The notes under the pieces are model-generated. The model made no database searches, had not been told where the DNA came from, and worked only from the letters and a program-made list of their open reading frames with translations. This document shows, piece after piece, positions 61,203-64,000 of a DNA stretch of 64,000 nt (its first letter is position 1; each line of letters begins with the position of its first letter). A program made the translations under genes and the position numbers. The stretch spans positions 1 through 64,000 of the forward strand of contig QMOV01000003.1 of the NCBI GenBank assembly GCA_003650305.1, written 5' to 3'. This DNA is from Bacteroidota bacterium (GTDB lineage Bacteria > Bacteroidota > Bacteroidia > Flavobacteriales > Flavobacteriaceae).

Positions 61203-62358
61203 TGTTTTGAGGCTTTCTTTTATTTCTATTCCTGCTTCTATTATTTCTACGTTTCTTTTTGCGTCTTGGACTATCGAATCGTGTTAAACTGTCTTGACCT
61301 ACAACGTTTTCAAAGTCATTTTTAGTGTCTTCTATTAGCTCTTCGGCATATTCTTCTAGGCTTATAACTTTTTTATTTTTTGAATTTATTTCTATTATCT
61401 CATTGGCTTGGTCTGCTGTTAATTTATGCCAATTCATCCATTCGCCTTCGTAAGCATACCACATGTGTCCTTCAAAAATATCTGTTTTTTGACAAACAGC
61501 TACACCTTTTTCTGTTTGCAATTTTATATCTGTTTTAGGAAAGTCTTTCAACGCATCAATGTATGTGTCCAGTTCATAATTTAAGCAACATTTAAGTTTT
61601 CCACATTGTCCTGCTAATTTTTGAGGATTTAAAGATAATTGTTGGAATCTTGCTGAAGATGTGCTTACCGTACGAAAATCGGTTAACCATGTTGAGCAAC
61701 ACAATTCTCTACCACATGAGCCAATGCCTCCAAGTCTTGCGGCTTCTTGTCGAAACCCAATTTGCTTCATTTCAATTCTTGTTCTAAACTCTTTAGCAAA
61801 TACTTTAATGAGTTCGCGAAAATCTACGCGCTCTTCTGCAGTATAATAAAATGTGGCTTTACTTGCATCGCCTTGATATTCAATATCTGAAATTTTCATT
61901 TGCAATTTAAGATCTATAGCAAATTGTCTTGCTTTTACTTTCATTGCCTCTTCTTTGTCTCTAGCTGTACACCAAATATCGATATCCTTTTGAGTTGCTT
62001 TACGATATATCTTTAGTGTCTCCTCACTATCTTCTTCAATCTTTTTGCGTTTCATTTGCACTCTTACAAGTTCTCCTGTAAGAGTTGCCATACCAACATC
62101 ATGTCCTGATTGTGCTTGTGTAGCGACCACATCTCCAATACTTAATGATAAATTTTCGGTGTTTTTGTAATAGTGTTTTCTTCCGTTTTTAAAACGAACT
62201 TCAATAAAATTAAAAGGGGGTTCTCCATTGGGAAGAGACATGTTTGATAGACAATCGAAAACAGTTAGTTTATTGCAACTATCATTACCACAAGTTCCAT
62301 TATTTTTGCATCCAGTAGGCTGACCATCTTTACCAGTTGAACAACTGTTACAAGCCAT
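61192..62358 (-). CDS. PSP1/RicT-like protein with N-terminal Cys-rich extension
   Basis: ARLGGIGSCGRELCCSTWL, LAGQCGKLKCCLNYELDTY; N-term MACNSCSTGKDGQPTGCKNNGTCGNDSCNKL. Confidence 0.92.
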   Translation of the reverse strand: MACNSCSTGKDGQPTGCKNNGTCGNDSCNKLTVFDCLSNMSLPNGEPPFNFIEVRFKNGRKHYYKNTENLSLSIGDVVATQAQSGHDVGMATLTGELVRVQMKRKKIEEDSEETLKIYRKATQKDIDIWCTARDKEEAMKVKARQFAIDLKLQMKISDIEYQGDASKATFYYTAEERVDFRELIKVFAKEFRTRIEMKQIGFRQEAARLGGIGSCGRELCCSTWLTDFRTVSTSSARFQQLSLNPQKLAGQCGKLKCCLNYELDTYIDALKDFPKTDIKLQTEKGVAVCQKTDIFEGHMWYAYEGEWMNWHKLTADQANEIIEINSKNKKVISLEEYAEELIEDTKNDFENVVGQDSLTRFDSPRRKKKRRNNRSRNRNKRKPQNNAK

Positions 62359-62550
62359 AAAATATAGATATATAGATTCTGAAAACATTTCATTTTCAGA
62401 AGATGATTAATAAAAAATACGAGATTCACACTTTAGTATGAATTACAATCCAACGTTTTTACTTTGGATTGTAAAGATAGGATTATTCTAAAGATTTAAA
62501 ACAAAGAATACTAATTCAATAATGTATTATACCCTTATTGGAGTTAAAAA

Positions 62551-62781
62551 TTAAACGTTCTTAACACTAATAATCTTAACAGGGCAAGATTTTGATGCTT
62601 TCTCGCTGTGTTCAAAAATAAATTCGTCTTGAGACTTTATAGTGAAGAATCCTTTTTTTTCTACAGAATGTAACAATACCGCTTTCCCGTCTTTTTTTGA
62701 CATTTGAAACTGATTAGGAGCTAACTCTACACAATAGTTACAGCCAATGCATTTAGCGCGTTGCAAGGTAATAATTACCAT
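62551..62781 (-). CDS. Small ferredoxin-like protein
   Basis: RAKCIGCNYCVELAPNQFQMSKKDGKA...KASKSCPVKII. Confidence 0.88.
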   Translation of the reverse strand: MVIITLQRAKCIGCNYCVELAPNQFQMSKKDGKAVLLHSVEKKGFFTIKSQDEFIFEHSEKASKSCPVKIISVKNV

Positions 62782-64000
62782 TAAGCTTCAGCTTTGTTTT
62801 CTACAAGTTTGTATAACTTGTCGGAAGGTCGAATTCTAAAGTCTAACGGAATAGTTACAGAATCCCCTTTAGTTCCTTTGTCTTGCTTTTCGTCATTAAC
62901 CAACATGTCTTTTACTTGCATTTCTTTTGCTCCTGTTGTTGGTCCTGTAATCAGAATTGTATCTCCAATAGAAATGTCGTAAGCTTCAATTTTAAATTCA
63001 CCAATTTTTGCTTTAGTAAAAAAATGCATGCCTTTTCCAATATAAACTTTCTTTTGTGTAGCATGAGATCCAGAGCCTTTACTCCATTCTCCCAGTTTTT
63101 GACCTAAATAATATCCATTCCAAAATCCACGATTATACACTTTTTCTAACTCCTGCATCCAAACAATCACTTCTTCTTTTTTGTAAGTTCCATTTGCTAC
63201 ACTATCTATAGCTTCGCGATAACATTTAATTACATTTGCTACATACTCTGGAGCTCTTCCGCGTCCTTCAATTTTTAACACTTTTATTCCTGCATCTGCA
63301 ACCTGATCTAAAAAATGGATGGTACATAAATCTTTTGGAGACATAATATATTCGTTATCCAACTCCATTTCAAATCCTGTTTCCTGATCTATAACTGTAT
63401 ATTTTTTTCTACAATTTTGCTTGCATGCACCACGATTGGCAGATGAATTATGTGAATGTAAACTCATATAGCATTTCCCAGAAACAGCCATACAAAGTGC
63501 CCCATGACCAAATATTTCAATTTCTACAAGTTTACCTGAAGGTCCTTTTATGTGTTCTTTTTCTATTTGCTCTGTAATCTTTTTTACTTGTCGTAAGCTT
63601 AACTCGCGACTCAACACCATAGTATCTGCAAACATCGCGTAAAATTTAACTGTTTCAATATTCGTTATGTTAATTTGAGTCGAAATATGAATTTCCATTC
63701 CAACTTCTCTTGCAGATGCAATAACAGCTTGATCCATTGCAATAACAGCAGTAATATTTGTTTCTTTAGCTTTTTTAATTAATGTTTTAACGACTATAAG
63801 ATCATGGTCGTAAATAATAGTGTTTAGCGTTAAATATGTACGAACATTTTTTGATTTGCAACGTTTGGATATTTCAGGCAAGTCGTCTAAAGCAAAATTA
63901 ATAGAAGCTCTAGCTCTCATGTTTAATTGCTCCACTCCAAAATACACCGAATCCGCTCCATTGTCTAAAGCTGCTTGAAGCGATTCGAAATTTCCGGCAG
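62781..64000 (-). CDS. Peptidase U32 family protein (TrhP-like), 5' end outside window
   Basis: PAGNFESLQAALDNGADSVYFGVEQLNMRARASINF upstream of the ORF-track start; EIFGHGALCMAVSGKCYMS, NRGACKQNCRKKY. Confidence 0.93.
   Translation of the reverse strand, partial: AGNFESLQAALDNGADSVYFGVEQLNMRARASINFALDDLPEISKRCKSKNVRTYLTLNTIIYDHDLIVVKTLIKKAKETNITAVIAMDQAVIASAREVGMEIHISTQINITNIETVKFYAMFADTMVLSRELSLRQVKKITEQIEKEHIKGPSGKLVEIEIFGHGALCMAVSGKCYMSLHSHNSSANRGACKQNCRKKYTVIDQETGFEMELDNEYIMSPKDLCTIHFLDQVADAGIKVLKIEGRGRAPEYVANVIKCYREAIDSVANGTYKKEEVIVWMQELEKVYNRGFWNGYYLGQKLGEWSKGSGSHATQKKVYIGKGMHFFTKAKIGEFKIEAYDISIGDTILITGPTTGAKEMQVKDMLVNDEKQDKGTKGDSVTIPLDFRIRPSDKLYKLVENKAEA

Noticed and set aside
62443-62474. 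TTACAATCCAA ... TTGGATTGTAA hairpin between ferredoxin and RicT-like genes
   Set aside because: Strong 11-bp dyad but lacks a clear U-tract; function cannot be assigned from sequence alone.
1-64000. CRISPR array, prophage, integrase, retron, or toxin-antitoxin system
   Set aside because: No regularly spaced repeats, cas genes, integrase/transposase, reverse transcriptase or recognisable TA pair found on either strand.

Overview
This 64 kb window looks like chromosomal DNA from a marine-type Flavobacteriaceae (Bacteroidota). The calls rest on reading the translated ORFs and the raw sequence; no searches were run. Most of it is housekeeping: dGTPase, a phosphate porin plus PiT-PhoU transporter, class Ia RNR, a LytTR/TPR-histidine kinase pair, a CTP/S41 protease, DsbD, RseP, SCO1, two Feo-type metal transport loci, a heme cluster (hemH, araC, hemA, hemCD fusion, hemE, hemB, plus a distant hemJ), a CoA transferase, PBP1A-GldH-RicT and a U32 peptidase-ferredoxin pair. 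Two tRNAs are present (Arg-CCT, Asn-GTT). The strongest candidates for something undescribed are: (1) a solitary GIY-YIG nuclease gene immediately upstream of tRNA-Asn, with a broken copy of the tRNA 5' end on its other side whose D-loop 'GTT' is replaced by a perfect 18-bp palindrome; this looks like a tRNA-targeting, tRNA-regenerating mobile cassette; (2) a metal-transport operon with FeoB split into separate GTPase and membrane proteins, paired with a membrane-anchored DtxR/MntR-FeoA fusion and a normal DtxR regulator, with a TTTAGAC-NN-GTCTAAA dyad in the promoter; (3) a TonB plug domain without a barrel embedded in a vWA-like/TPR protein; (4) three terminator-like hairpins between two divergent genes, implying hidden short transcripts. 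Several dispersed palindromic intergenic repeats are also present.
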